Assembly (NCBI GenBank): GCA_023434365.1 | Contig: JAEYSV010000042.1 | Coordinates: 39,680-103,679, forward strand | Length of the DNA: 64,000 nucleotides | DNA from: Bacillota bacterium | GTDB taxonomy: Bacteria > Bacillota > Clostridia > Lachnospirales > Lachnospiraceae | Direction: 5' to 3' | Part shown: positions 27,236 to 36,800 of the stretch, in pieces | How the letters are laid out: the number at the start of each line of letters is the position of its first letter | How positions within the stretch are numbered: the first letter of the stretch is position 1 | Position numbers and translations under genes: made by a program | Notes under the pieces: generated by a model | Seen by the model: only the letters and a program-made list of their open reading frames with translations | Database searches by the model: none | Told to the model about the DNA's origin: nothing

Positions 27236-27379
27236 ATGAAGTCAAGAAATGAATTAGATAGATGTGATTGTACTGTCATACACGAAGATGTTGTAAATAC
27301 AGTGAAAGAAAAAACGCCCTCAGATTCAAGGTTTAATTCACGTCAACGAATAACTGACAATACAGGAGAAAGAAGGTAG
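27236..27379 (+). pseudogene. Truncated ArsR/CadC-type metal repressor
   Basis: A 47-residue frame whose first part, MKSRNELDRCDCTVIHEDVVNTVKEK, matches the N-terminus of clostridial ArsR-family metal sensors, including the CxC metal-binding motif. After about residue 34 the sequence (NSRQRITDNTGERR) no longer fits; the winged helix-turn-helix (about 80 residues) is missing. It has a perfect AAGGAGG start site and ends 4 bases before the ATPase gene. The operon may therefore be expressed without metal control, unless a repressor elsewhere recognises the two operators. Confidence 0.75.
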
Positions 27380-27383
27380 TATT

Positions 27384-29501
27384 ATGGCGAAAGTAATTAA
27401 TAAAGAATTCTATTTGAAAGGTTTGGGGTGTGCCAACTGTGCTGCAAAAATTGAAAGAGAAATAAAGGCATTACCAGGGGTGAAGTCCGCAAGTGTTAAT
27501 TTTGCAACTAAAAAGCTTATTCTTGAGGTTCATAGTAAACACGAACTGAACGCAATCATAGAAAAAGCCTCAAAAACAGCAAACAGAATCGAGTCTGGTG
27601 TAAAAATAGTTGATAAATCACATAACGAATACGATCATGATCATGGCGATGATGTCGATAAGCGTGAGTATATCATGATTGGTACAGGTGCAGTACTATT
27701 CTTAGCTGCCCTATTTTTCAAATTTCCGATTTGGGTTGAATTTGGTCTTTACTTTGCAAGCTACATACTTGTAGGCCACGAAGTACTAATTCGAGCTGGT
27801 AAAAACATTCTCAGAGGACAGATATTCGATGAAAACTTCTTAATGGCTATTGCAACTATCGGAGCATTTGCCATTAAAGAATTTCCAGAAGGTGTCGCTG
27901 TTATGCTTTTCTACCAGATCGGTGAATTGTTCCAGAATATTGCAGTAAATCGATCTAGAAAATCAATTGCCGCATTAATGGATATTCGTCCCGACTTTGC
28001 AAATCTGAAGGTGAACGGTGAGATAAAGAAGGTTACTCCGGAAGAAGTAACTGTTGGGGATATCATCGTGGTTAAGCCTGGTGAGAAGGTTCCTTTGGAT
28101 GGTAAAGTTGTTGAGGGAAAATCCATGCTGGATACTTCCGCATTAACTGGTGAGTCCGTACCTAGAAAAGTTGAGGTGGGAAATGATGTATTATCCGGTT
28201 CTATCAATCAAAATGGACTTCTAAGTATTGAGGTCGCAAAGGAATTCGGTGAGTCCACAGTCTCTAAAATCCTTGACCTTGTACAGAATGCAGGAAGTAA
28301 GAAAGCTCCTACCGAAAACTTTATTACTAAATTCGCAAGGTATTATACCCCAGTCGTAGTATTTGCTGCAGCTGCGTTAGCGTTTCTTCCTCCTCTCCTT
28401 ATTTCTGGGGCAACCTTTGCCGAATGGATTAACCGAGCACTGATATTCCTCGTAGTATCCTGTCCATGTGCATTGGTAGTATCCATCCCTTTAGGCTTCT
28501 TTGGTGGAATCGGTGGAGCCTCCAAAAACGGTATTCTTGTGAAAGGCAGCAATTATCTTGAAGCATTGAATAACGTAGATACTGTCGTATTTGATAAAAC
28601 AGGTACTTTGACAAAGGGTGTATTCAAAGTGACTAAGATAGCAGCAATCGGCTCAGTATCCGAAAATGACCTTTTGGAATACGCAGCCTATGCTGAAAGC
28701 TATTCTAACCATCCCATTGCCCTATCAATCCAAAAGGCATACGAGAAAGAAATCAACAAAAATGAAATTTCAGATTATGACGAAATTTCAGGACATGGAA
28801 TTAAGGTTAATGTCAAAGGGAATAACATTCTTGCCGGAAACATCAAGCTTATGAAGAAAGAGAATATTCCTTTTGATGAAGCACAAACCGTAGGTACAGT
28901 CGTACACATAGCGATTGACGGAAATTATTCAGGGTATATTGTTATATCCGATGAAGTTAAAGATGACAGTAAGCAGGCAATCAAGGCTCTTAAAAGCATT
29001 GGAGTTAAGAAGATAGTTATGCTGACCGGTGACAATAAGGCTGTGGGAGAAAAAATCGGCAAGGATTTGGGATTAGATGAAGTTTACGCTGAACTGCTCC
29101 CTGACCAAAAGGTTGAGAAGTTGGAACTATTAGATAAGCAGAAATCCCCCAAAGGAAAGCTTATATTTGTAGGCGATGGTATCAATGACGCCCCTGTTCT
29201 AGCTCGTGCCGATGTCGGTGTTGCAATGGGCGGTGTAGGTTCCGATGCAGCAATTGAAGCCGCTGATATTGTATTAATGACTGATGAACCTTCAAAGCTT
29301 GTCAGTGCTATTAAAATAGCGAAAAGGACTCGCAGAATAGTATGGCAAAACATCATCTTTGCGATGGCAGTAAAGGGAATTGTACTCCTGTTAGGTGCCG
29401 GTGGTATTGCAACTATGTGGGAAGCCGTTTTTGCAGATGTTGGTGTTGCACTTCTGGCAGTTTTAAATGCGATGCGTGTTATGAAAATCAATAAGCTGTA
29501 A
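27384..29501 (+). CDS. Heavy-metal-translocating P1B-type ATPase (Zn/Cd/Pb exporter)
   Basis: A 705-residue P1B-2-type ATPase that exports Zn2+, Cd2+ or Pb2+. Order: an N-terminal heavy-metal-associated domain with GCANC (C16, C19), a short His/Asp linker HNEYDHDHGDD (about 80-90), membrane helices, the actuator motif TGES (about 255), the membrane CPC motif (C360, C362), the phosphorylation site DKTGTLT (D404), the SNHP nucleotide site and GDGINDAP. All catalytic motifs are intact. It follows a truncated ArsR-type gene under a consensus promoter with two operators, so metal induction was the original control. The family would also be called zntA or cadA. Confidence 0.95.
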   Translation: MAKVINKEFYLKGLGCANCAAKIEREIKALPGVKSASVNFATKKLILEVHSKHELNAIIEKASKTANRIESGVKIVDKSHNEYDHDHGDDVDKREYIMIGTGAVLFLAALFFKFPIWVEFGLYFASYILVGHEVLIRAGKNILRGQIFDENFLMAIATIGAFAIKEFPEGVAVMLFYQIGELFQNIAVNRSRKSIAALMDIRPDFANLKVNGEIKKVTPEEVTVGDIIVVKPGEKVPLDGKVVEGKSMLDTSALTGESVPRKVEVGNDVLSGSINQNGLLSIEVAKEFGESTVSKILDLVQNAGSKKAPTENFITKFARYYTPVVVFAAAALAFLPPLLISGATFAEWINRALIFLVVSCPCALVVSIPLGFFGGIGGASKNGILVKGSNYLEALNNVDTVVFDKTGTLTKGVFKVTKIAAIGSVSENDLLEYAAYAESYSNHPIALSIQKAYEKEINKNEISDYDEISGHGIKVNVKGNNILAGNIKLMKKENIPFDEAQTVGTVVHIAIDGNYSGYIVISDEVKDDSKQAIKALKSIGVKKIVMLTGDNKAVGEKIGKDLGLDEVYAELLPDQKVEKLELLDKQKSPKGKLIFVGDGINDAPVLARADVGVAMGGVGSDAAIEAADIVLMTDEPSKLVSAIKIAKRTRRIVWQNIIFAMAVKGIVLLLGAGGIATMWEAVFADVGVALLAVLNAMRVMKINKL

Positions 29502-29529
29502 TGAAGTAAATTGGTCCAAATGAAAGGGG

Positions 29530-29736
29530 GAATCATTATGCTTCTGAATAATTTCTTTTTACCTGCCAATAATAGAATGGTGGCATACTATGGCTGAAAG
29601 CACATTAGATGGAGAAAGTAGAAATTCTAAGCATCAGTCTGGTAATCGCCATAAACCTGATAAAGAAATATAACATATTTTTATGCAAAGGAGCAAATTA
29701 TATGAACCGCGATAACCTCATATCTCAAGTAAAAAA
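29530..29736 (+). repeat. 207-bp segment duplicated at 43067-43273 (copy A)
   Basis: The segment downstream of the metal ATPase is repeated 13.5 kb away with about nine mismatches and no gaps. It includes two tiny frames (a 19-codon frame from 29538 starting MLLNNFFLPANN, and a 27-codon frame from 29590 starting MAESTLDGESRN) and the start of the 79-residue gene. The first peptide frame is open in both copies; the second has lost its ATG in copy B. Confidence 0.9.
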
Positions 29737-29941
29737 CGAGTATGCACGAATAGCCTCATCTGAATCCCAGCAACATTTTCATCAAACCACAACCGATATG
29801 ACACCTGAAAGTTATTATGAAAACCTGTTAAGTAAAGCTATCAGCGAAATAAACAAAGGAACCTTTGATGATTTTAAATCTGGAAAGGAAGTAGTAACTG
29901 CTATAGCAAATGATAAGACTTGGCTTTCCGATTGGAAGTAA
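29702..29941 (+). CDS. Conserved small protein of unknown function (79 aa)
   Basis: A 79-residue, hydrophilic, probably helical protein (MNRDNLISQVKNEYARIASS...). The start at 29702 has AAGGAG at a good distance. I do not recognise a named family; similar short proteins occur in Clostridia. The conserved middle, TDMTPESYYENLLSKAISEI, could be a protein-binding helix. It lies 200 bases after the metal ATPase and may be the last gene of that operon. Its 5' end is duplicated at 43.2 kb as a truncated copy. Confidence 0.65.
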   Translation: MNRDNLISQVKNEYARIASSESQQHFHQTTTDMTPESYYENLLSKAISEINKGTFDDFKSGKEVVTAIANDKTWLSDWK

Positions 29942-29982
29942 CTTAATATCAATTTTTTTTAATCTCATACCAATCTGTAAGT

Positions 29983-30019
29983 GAACCTGCAAACCTTTTT
30001 AATTTAGGATTGCGGGTTC
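29983..30019 (+). terminator. Terminator-like hairpin
   Basis: GAACCTGCAA and TTGCGGGTTC form a 10-bp stem with one G-U pair and a long loop, 42 bases after the stop of the small gene. The T-tract after it is weak. Confidence 0.5.
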
Positions 30020-30097
30020 GTTGAATTTAAAGATGGTGAAGCATAAGAAAAAGCCAACCAGAACACATCAAGTCCCAGCTGGCATTTTATTCATTAC

Positions 30098-31339
30098 TCA
30101 GAAATGTTCCGACTTAGCATAAATCATATCCCAATATTCTGGTGAGCTTTTAATTGCATCATCATCATATCCGTATTGCGCTTCTAGCTGTGCATAAGTC
30201 ATTTTATTATTTTCTCTGAGCATTTTATTATTCCATCTAGCTTGCGCCGCCTTTTGCTCCTTGTTCTCTTTTATTGACAAATTTGCGTCATAAAAGTCCT
30301 GAATATGAATATCCTTTCTGCTTATATGATCTCTTGTGTTAATAATATCATACTTTACCAAAAATCCATCTCCGTTTTGGCTATAAATCGTAGCAGCAGG
30401 GGCTGAAACGCCATTAATACTAAGTCCGTAATTTTGCTGAATAAAGTAAATTGTACTCTCTTCTTTAATAAAAGGATTATGCAGAATAAATTTATTATTT
30501 TGATCTGCAATTTTCACAAGATTCCCTTCACATCCAATTTCAATGAAATCTTGTTCTTCGATACAATATGATTCATTATTAATTACTTTATAGTTATGAT
30601 CAATTTCATTATAAATAACCTCTACATATTCTACTGGAAAGTACTTCTTAAGGACTTTATAATCGACATACCTTATTTCAGTCTTAATATTATATGTCCG
30701 GCTCAATTTTATTTCTTCAGTAACAACTGTTTTAGTATATTTTATATGTGCTCCAAAATTATCAAATGCATTGCAACTTTTCGCAATATTCCAGGAAGCA
30801 TAATATTGTAATAGCTCATCGGCATCTTTTACTCCAACTATATCTCGCAGTAATCTATCATCATTTTTAGCTATTAGAATACTATCCTTAGAAATGAATA
30901 AATATTTATGTATCGGTTCTACATATGTTATATAACCTGGAATTCCGGTTTTATAATTCATAATTTTATTATGAATCATATCTTTATCTACAATTAATGC
31001 AAGTCTTATATTATCAGACGTATTCCATCTAAATGTTTCATTCTTCTGTGTTAGCGCAATTTCATATTCTGGATAACTTAATTTAATAATTCCATTATAA
31101 ATAACTAATACCCTGCCTATTATTTTATCTCCAACCTTTATTTCCTTTGGATCTAGTCCTTTGTTTTCTTTATCATTCAAATCAAAAATGACTTTATATC
31201 CACTTTTATATGTTATGATTTCAAATTCCTTACCGTCGCCTAAACGTGTTTCATACATACATCCTGCAATTTCAGTTTCTGTAATTGTTTCTACTGTCAT
31301 TTCAGTTATATCTCCTCTATTCAAATTCGTATAACCCAT
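30098..31339 (-). CDS. Protein of unknown function (413 aa)
   Basis: I do not recognise a family. The first 90 residues are strand-rich, with KVGDKIIGRVLVIYNGIIKLSYPEYEIALT looking like an OB/S1-like barrel. The middle, residues 100-330, alternates short strands and helices with many Lys, Ile and Tyr. The end is a charged helix (about 345-390) rich in KEQKAAQARWNNK. There is no signal peptide, membrane helix or metal site. The start (ATG 31337-31339) has GGAGAT upstream. A repeat-like DFNDKEN...DPKEIKVGDKI part might bind nucleic acid, but that is a guess. A hairpin with a T-run follows the stop at about 30050-30086. Confidence 0.6.
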   Translation of the reverse strand: MGYTNLNRGDITEMTVETITETEIAGCMYETRLGDGKEFEIITYKSGYKVIFDLNDKENKGLDPKEIKVGDKIIGRVLVIYNGIIKLSYPEYEIALTQKNETFRWNTSDNIRLALIVDKDMIHNKIMNYKTGIPGYITYVEPIHKYLFISKDSILIAKNDDRLLRDIVGVKDADELLQYYASWNIAKSCNAFDNFGAHIKYTKTVVTEEIKLSRTYNIKTEIRYVDYKVLKKYFPVEYVEVIYNEIDHNYKVINNESYCIEEQDFIEIGCEGNLVKIADQNNKFILHNPFIKEESTIYFIQQNYGLSINGVSAPAATIYSQNGDGFLVKYDIINTRDHISRKDIHIQDFYDANLSIKENKEQKAAQARWNNKMLRENNKMTYAQLEAQYGYDDDAIKSSPEYWDMIYAKSEHF

Positions 31340-31395
31340 ATTATAATCTCCTTATTTACATTAAATTCGTTCAAATGAACGCAAAATAAATCTTT

Positions 31396-31644
31396 CTATT
31401 TCCCCTGCTTAATTTTACGATTTATTATATAAAACAATATATTAGATATTATAAATATCAAAACTAATAATGCAAAACGAAGTATGGCACTACGTGGACT
31501 ATAATATATGACTTGGTAACCTGCTCGGTCTGCCTCCATAAATGGAGAATTCATTATTAAATATATATTTTTTACTGTATAAGATGCTAGGAAAATGAAA
31601 AAAACAATATTATATAATCTAATTCCCCTTTTTAGTACTTCCAC
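31396..31644 (-). CDS. Small two-helix membrane protein
   Basis: An 82-residue frame with two membrane helices (about residues 10-28 and 52-75) and a basic C-terminus. It starts with GTG at 31642-31644 and overlaps the DUF998 gene by 26 bases, which suggests translational coupling. No family is recognised. No strong ribosome binding site is visible, so the start is uncertain. Confidence 0.45.
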   Translation of the reverse strand: MEVLKRGIRLYNIVFFIFLASYTVKNIYLIMNSPFMEADRAGYQVIYYSPRSAILRFALLVLIFIISNILFYIINRKIKQGK

Positions 31645-32317
31645 TCTTGGTCTCGCCTTCTAAGTATGTATAATAGTAAGACAATATGAACATAAATATC
31701 TGTATTGTATATATCACGAGTCTTTCTGATAAACCTAATACATTCAATTGCATAGCCATTGAAATTGGATTAAACATTCCAAACAAAGTAATTAGAATGG
31801 CAAAAACCAAAGTAACTTTTCCTAGTTTTTTCATATTCTCCTGCTTCAAATATCCCAATGCAATGAAGAACGTAGACGCTATTGTTGTAAATACCACTAT
31901 AACAGTAACAATAATATGCATCGTGTTCTGAAAATTCATCTCAGTCTTATCACCAGATAAAGGAAACAAGCTATATCCAAAGGCTGAAGTGAGTTGCATA
32001 ATCAGCAAAACCACATATCCGATTCTTAACAATTGGTGATACTTAATGAATGCTTTTATAACCAACGCTATAGACATCAGAATCATACATATACCATAGA
32101 TTAATCCAAATATTTTTAATAACTGCGCATTAGGTGCCCCATCTGCAGTAAGTGAACTAATGTCTGTTGTAATAGGATTATATTCTGACCAAAGAATATT
32201 TCCCAATATAGTATGAAGAAAATAAAACAACACACCAATCATTCCTAAAGGTATTATATATTTCATTTTCTTGTTCATTTTTAATAACAACCCTAAAACC
32301 CTTGTCTTGATAATCAT
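31619..32317 (-). CDS. DUF998 family membrane protein
   Basis: A membrane protein of about 232 residues with six hydrophobic segments. The start ILGNILWSEYNPITTDISSLTADGAPNA (quoted in part) is the DUF998 signature (NPltt.isdL...gap), and TSAFGYSLFPLS marks the loop after helix 3. DUF998 members are polytopic proteins of unknown function. The start is uncertain: the frame opens with TTG at 32329, then ATG at 32317, and further in-frame ATGs at 32275 and 32266. AGGAAGG lies upstream of the first two. Confidence 0.75.
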   Translation of the reverse strand: MIIKTRVLGLLLKMNKKMKYIIPLGMIGVLFYFLHTILGNILWSEYNPITTDISSLTADGAPNAQLLKIFGLIYGICMILMSIALVIKAFIKYHQLLRIGYVVLLIMQLTSAFGYSLFPLSGDKTEMNFQNTMHIIVTVIVVFTTIASTFFIALGYLKQENMKKLGKVTLVFAILITLFGMFNPISMAMQLNVLGLSERLVIYTIQIFMFILSYYYTYLEGETKSGSTKKGN

Positions 32318-32483
32318 TTTGATAATCAATCCTTCCTCTTCGTTTTAATGTTTTCTAGCAAAAATAAGTAAGCCAGGCCGACGGCTTCTTCTTCTGACCA
32401 AAATCTCATACTTTATATTTATATAGACAGATTCCGGAATGAGTGTAAGTTTACTTTCATCACAGTGATTTTTTTTTAACAAC

Positions 32484-33539
32484 CTAATACTGACTCACAA
32501 TTTTAAGTATATCATCACCATATTTTTTTGCCTTCGCCTCACCAAATCCAGCAACGGACTGTAGTTCTTCCTTACTTCTTGGCATCTTTGAAATTAAGTC
32601 CTTTAATTGATTATCATTGTAGATAAAATAAGGTTTAATATTTTCTTCACGGCTTTTAGCCAAACGGTATGCTTTCAGTTCTTTGAATAATTCCGTCTCT
32701 TCCACAGGTAGTGCAGCATTTACCGTAGTAACTTTGCTTTCTTTTCTAGCTGGACTTACGTCTTGTTGTTTTTCCGATTTTATGATTTCCTCTTTATACT
32801 GCTCATATCTTTCAGTATAATCTTTTACGACTTCCTTATGTAAATGCATATAAGACTGCGCCCATTCCAGCAATCTTTCATCTGAAACCGTTGATTCTTT
32901 GGATTGTTCATACATTTCCTTTATGTATTTAACTAATTGATCTGCACGTATTACCTTCTCCTTTACTTCTTTTTTTGCAAACTTCGCATTAAGAACCGTC
33001 TTAGGATTAGCTAACACTACTACTGATTTATAAGAATCTTCAAAGTACCTACCCATCATAAACTTAGTTAGAATATTGCTTTTATTATCAACTTTAATTT
33101 TTTTCATTAATTCAAGATGACGCTGATTCTGTGTGATAGGAGAATATATACCTTCTTTTTTCCTTCTGCTACTAAATTCTGTGGTACGTATAAAATCTCC
33201 TGCGCCATTCACTTCAATATCTCCAATAAGATTTTTACACTCAATAACAAAGCAGATTTTCTTTGTAAACACAAGATAATCAATCTGTGCGCTCAAATCT
33301 CCATCTGTAAGATATACGTCATGCAATATATACATAGGCATATGGCTATTTTTCAGTTCAAAAGCTATATTCTTTTCCCCTGCTATTCCATACTCTAGAC
33401 ATTTAATATCTTGCCTTATAATAACTTGTCCTTCTTTATTAAGTAATGGCTCTAAATCTTTCAATGTTTCTAATTGTGCTTCCGCATTACTATTCTCCTT
33501 AAGAAAGATAGGTTCTTTCATTTTATTAAATAACCCCAT
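32484..33539 (-). CDS. NERD domain protein with C-terminal HRDC domain
   Basis: A 351-residue protein. The NERD (nuclease-related) domain spans about residues 35-160, with the PD-(D/E)xK-like core QIDYLVFTKKICFVIECKNL (Asp, then E-x-K). The C-terminal 80 residues are an HRDC domain (ELFKELKAYRLAKSREENIKPYFIYND and LQSVAGFGEAKAKKYG, quoted in parts), a nucleic-acid-binding unit of RecQ helicases. The combination suggests DNA processing or repair. The start has GGAGGAA upstream, and a TATAAT -10 box lies around 33575 on the minus strand. Confidence 0.9.
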   Translation of the reverse strand: MGLFNKMKEPIFLKENSNAEAQLETLKDLEPLLNKEGQVIIRQDIKCLEYGIAGEKNIAFELKNSHMPMYILHDVYLTDGDLSAQIDYLVFTKKICFVIECKNLIGDIEVNGAGDFIRTTEFSSRRKKEGIYSPITQNQRHLELMKKIKVDNKSNILTKFMMGRYFEDSYKSVVVLANPKTVLNAKFAKKEVKEKVIRADQLVKYIKEMYEQSKESTVSDERLLEWAQSYMHLHKEVVKDYTERYEQYKEEIIKSEKQQDVSPARKESKVTTVNAALPVEETELFKELKAYRLAKSREENIKPYFIYNDNQLKDLISKMPRSKEELQSVAGFGEAKAKKYGDDILKIVSQY

Positions 33540-33570
33540 ATGATAGTTCCTCCTCTTACGTGATATATAG

Positions 33571-33657
33571 TAATATTATATCATGTGCCACTTCTAATTT
33601 GTACCATGATTTTACACTTTAGAGCATAATAAGATTGTATGAAAGTAAAGAAGAAAG
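33571..33657. repeat. Diverged promoter-region repeat, copy A
   Basis: These 87 bases align with 40819-40904 with about one gap. The best part, 35 bases starting AGCATAATAAGATTGTAT, has six mismatches. Both copies carry a minus-strand TATAAT-like box. Confidence 0.55.
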
Positions 33658-33800
33658 TGTGTATTGTATACAGAGTATAGAAAACACCTCAAAGAATGAT
33701 GTCATTAGCTTAGCATAAAAATGCTACATTGTATATGACGTCTTTTTTGAAACATTTACAGACTTTCACTAGAAAGATTAGTGCCATGCCTGGCATACCA

Positions 33801-33843
33801 AAAAATCACCCAGCCCACAATAAATGTGAATTGAGTGATTTTT
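33801..33843 (-). terminator. Intrinsic terminator of the surface-protein gene
   Basis: AAAAATCAC (33801-33809) and GTGATTTTT (33835-33843) form a stem with an inner CACA/TGTG pairing. On the minus strand it ends in a run of T, 23 bases after the stop codon. Confidence 0.7.
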
Positions 33844-33865
33844 GAATACTTCTTTTGTATATGTA

Positions 33866-36800
33866 TTAATTTTGAATTTTCTTTTTATTTCCCACATAAA
33901 GAACTACGATTGCACTCACTATTACTAGAATTAACAGCCATACATTTGGGCTGTTATCTCCTGTATCTGGAATTTGTGTGTCCTGTGAAGGAAACGTTTC
34001 ATTATCCTTATCTTTCTCATCCGACTGCATATCAGCCGCCTTTATAATAAATGTTGTTTCCACTGAACCATCACTGTACACGAATTTTAATTTATGAGTA
34101 CCTGCTCTCAAGTTGTTCAGGTAATTTGACTTCAGTGTCAGTATGTTACTTACAGACTTTACGGAATAATTCACTGTATCCAGTAGTTCACCATCCACAT
34201 AGATACCGATAAGTTTATCTAAACCACCAGAATAAGTAACCGTAATTGTTCCATCTGTGCCTATGGTATGAGTTTTGTCTATACCAATGGTTATGGTATA
34301 TTCAATATCGTGGTCTGTATCTGTCTTAACCGTTAACCTTACAAAACAACTAATATCAGAACCTGCATCATTTGTCACAACACATCTGTACTTAAATCCA
34401 TTGTAGCTCATATCTACTTTTAATATCGTATAGCTAACACCGTTTGCTCCTTCAATATCTACAAATCCTTTTCCATCATTGCAATCCACCTGCCACTGAT
34501 ATGTTGGGTCCGGTGTTCCTGTCGCTACAATGCTAAATATCGCTACATCACCGACTAATACTGCTGCATCCTTAGGTTCTGATGTTATGGATGGGGTAAT
34601 CATAACTAATGGAATATTCTCATAATTTGCCTGAACTATAACTGCCTCTGCTGGCATTGTAAATGTAGTAGCTATACTGTTCGCATCAGCAAACGTTACC
34701 TCACCGCTTACTACCGTCCAGTTTTTGAACTGCTTTCCAGAAACAGGTTCATTCGCAATAATGGCTACAGCCGCACCAGCTACATAAGATGAATCTTCCG
34801 TTGTTCCATTCGTTACTGTCACTGCATATTTTGTTGCTGGAATCTTTAGCGTATAAGTAAAGGTTACTACATTACTATCCTGCATCTTCTCCTTTACAGC
34901 AATTGCCTTAATTGTGATAACTTCTTCGCTTCCTTCTTTTCCTGTAACTGCAATCTTGCCAGTATACTTGGTTCCGTTGGTTCTGCTTGGTATACTTCCA
35001 TCCGTTGTATAGTAAATATCCGCACCTCCTGTAGGAGTTGTCAGTACCAAGTTTTGATTGGTTTTATAGAGGCCTGCCGGTAGATTAGCTACCGGTACAC
35101 CTACAGTTTCTGCCGCATTAACAGTCACCTGAATGGTTACCGTAAGACTCTTGCCGTCTGTATCTATACTATCTGGAATCTCAACCTCTCCATTTAAAGT
35201 AAATGTCTGCTCGGTGAGCACATTTGGACTATAGCTTCCACTTGCAAGTGCATCCAGATCCCATATCACCTTTGCATTAGTACAATGGGAATCCTCTGTA
35301 CAGATAACAATCTTATCCGGCAAACACAAAGCCTGTGCTGTCTTAACAATCCCATTTGGAAGTGCTGTAATGTCCGTTGGTGCAGTAATACTGATTAACT
35401 TCGGTTTTCTGACTGTTAATACAATGGTAGTTGGAGTTGGTGCTTCGTTCTTGTCCACGCCTTCTTCCACATTGTTCTGATAAACTTCTCCCTGTGGCTT
35501 GTAGACAATTGTCAGTATATAACTTCCTGGATTTATTGTATTCAAATAAGATTTTTTGAATGTAATCGTTCCTGTCTCATTGTCTGTTTCATAGTCTGTT
35601 TCTTCCGTCAGCTGGGAGCCACTTCCTACCCAGATGCTTCCTATGGTGTTTCCGTTCAATGTCACTTCTGCTTTTATATCATCTGACACATTCTTTATAA
35701 AACTAAGCTCTGTTGTATTCTGCAATGAATCCTGATAAATGACAATGCCATCAGTACCAACATAAGTCTTGTTATTAACTTTATCGGTTACCTTTGCATA
35801 GACAAAATGTTTTCCTATGGTCAGTGTTGGTTTAGAATCTTTATCGTAGGTCTTCCAATTTTCTCCCGTTAAAGCCTTTACCTCATCTTCCGTTAGTTGA
35901 GTACTAGAAACATAGTATTGAACCATATCCAGTCCTGACTCATTATCCAAAGCCGTTATCTGTATTTCTTGTGTCCCCTTGAAGAATACACCAAATGTAA
36001 TGGTACTTAGGATATTTGTCCATGACCTGGTCTTTACTGTTACTGTTACATTCGGTCTGACATTGTCTGTCAGTTTTGTTCCTGTTGCCGTTCTGATATC
36101 TGTTGTACCGCAAATACAGCTTCCAGTTTCTGTTCCATCTGCAAAATAAGTTGCATTATTATTATAGATATAATTTGTGAATATATGTTGTGCCACGTCT
36201 GTTTTTTGGTCTGTATGACTGCATGTCGCCGCGTGCCAGTGGTACGTGGTATCGTGGCTCCACTCTGTGGAAAAGGTATGTTCGCCATCTGGAACAATGA
36301 TTGAAACATAATCACTTGCTCCCACTCCACTAGCTGCTTTAACACGAATATAATATGTACCTGCTGTTAATGCGGTAATCTCTGTCCCGGTACAGTCTGT
36401 AGTTGTTTCAGAAGTAAATTCTGTTGTAGTACTGTATTCCATATGCGATGTAATACCAGTTATTTTTCCATCGGATGCCCCTGTATCAGAAGGCTTTATA
36501 GGGGTAAGTCCGGTTGGCTCTGCTGCATTTACTGTAATTGTAGCTGTCACAGTTTTATTCTCAACGGAATCATTGACAATCACCATGTAGGTTGTAGTTT
36601 CTGCAGGTGAGACTGTTACTGATTTCCCTGTTGAAAATGCTGTTAATGAAGTTCCGGCATACCACTGATAAGAATAAGTTCCGCTTCCGCCTTCCGGCAT
36701 TGCCTCTAGCTCCTGACTGCTGCCTGCAGTTATGGCTGTATCTGCTGGTGTAATTGTTACTGAAAATACACCATTTACCTTAAATGATACATCTACCCTT

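Larger units (their letters stand above)
33540..33865. other. Intergenic region with NERD promoter and a terminator
   Basis: No gene is seen. It holds the promoter of the NERD gene (minus strand), an 87-bp segment (33571-33657) that is also present in diverged form at 40819-40904, and the terminator of the surface-protein gene. Confidence 0.55.

Noticed and set aside
30098..33539. A new phage-defence island made of the unknown protein, DUF998 and NERD/HRDC genes
   Set aside because: The genes have separate spacing and promoters, and no defence-type effector or integrase is present; co-localisation alone is not enough.
36070..36345. 91-codon frame inside the surface-protein gene
   Set aside because: It overlaps the large, clearly coding frame and has no ribosome binding site or homology that I recognise.
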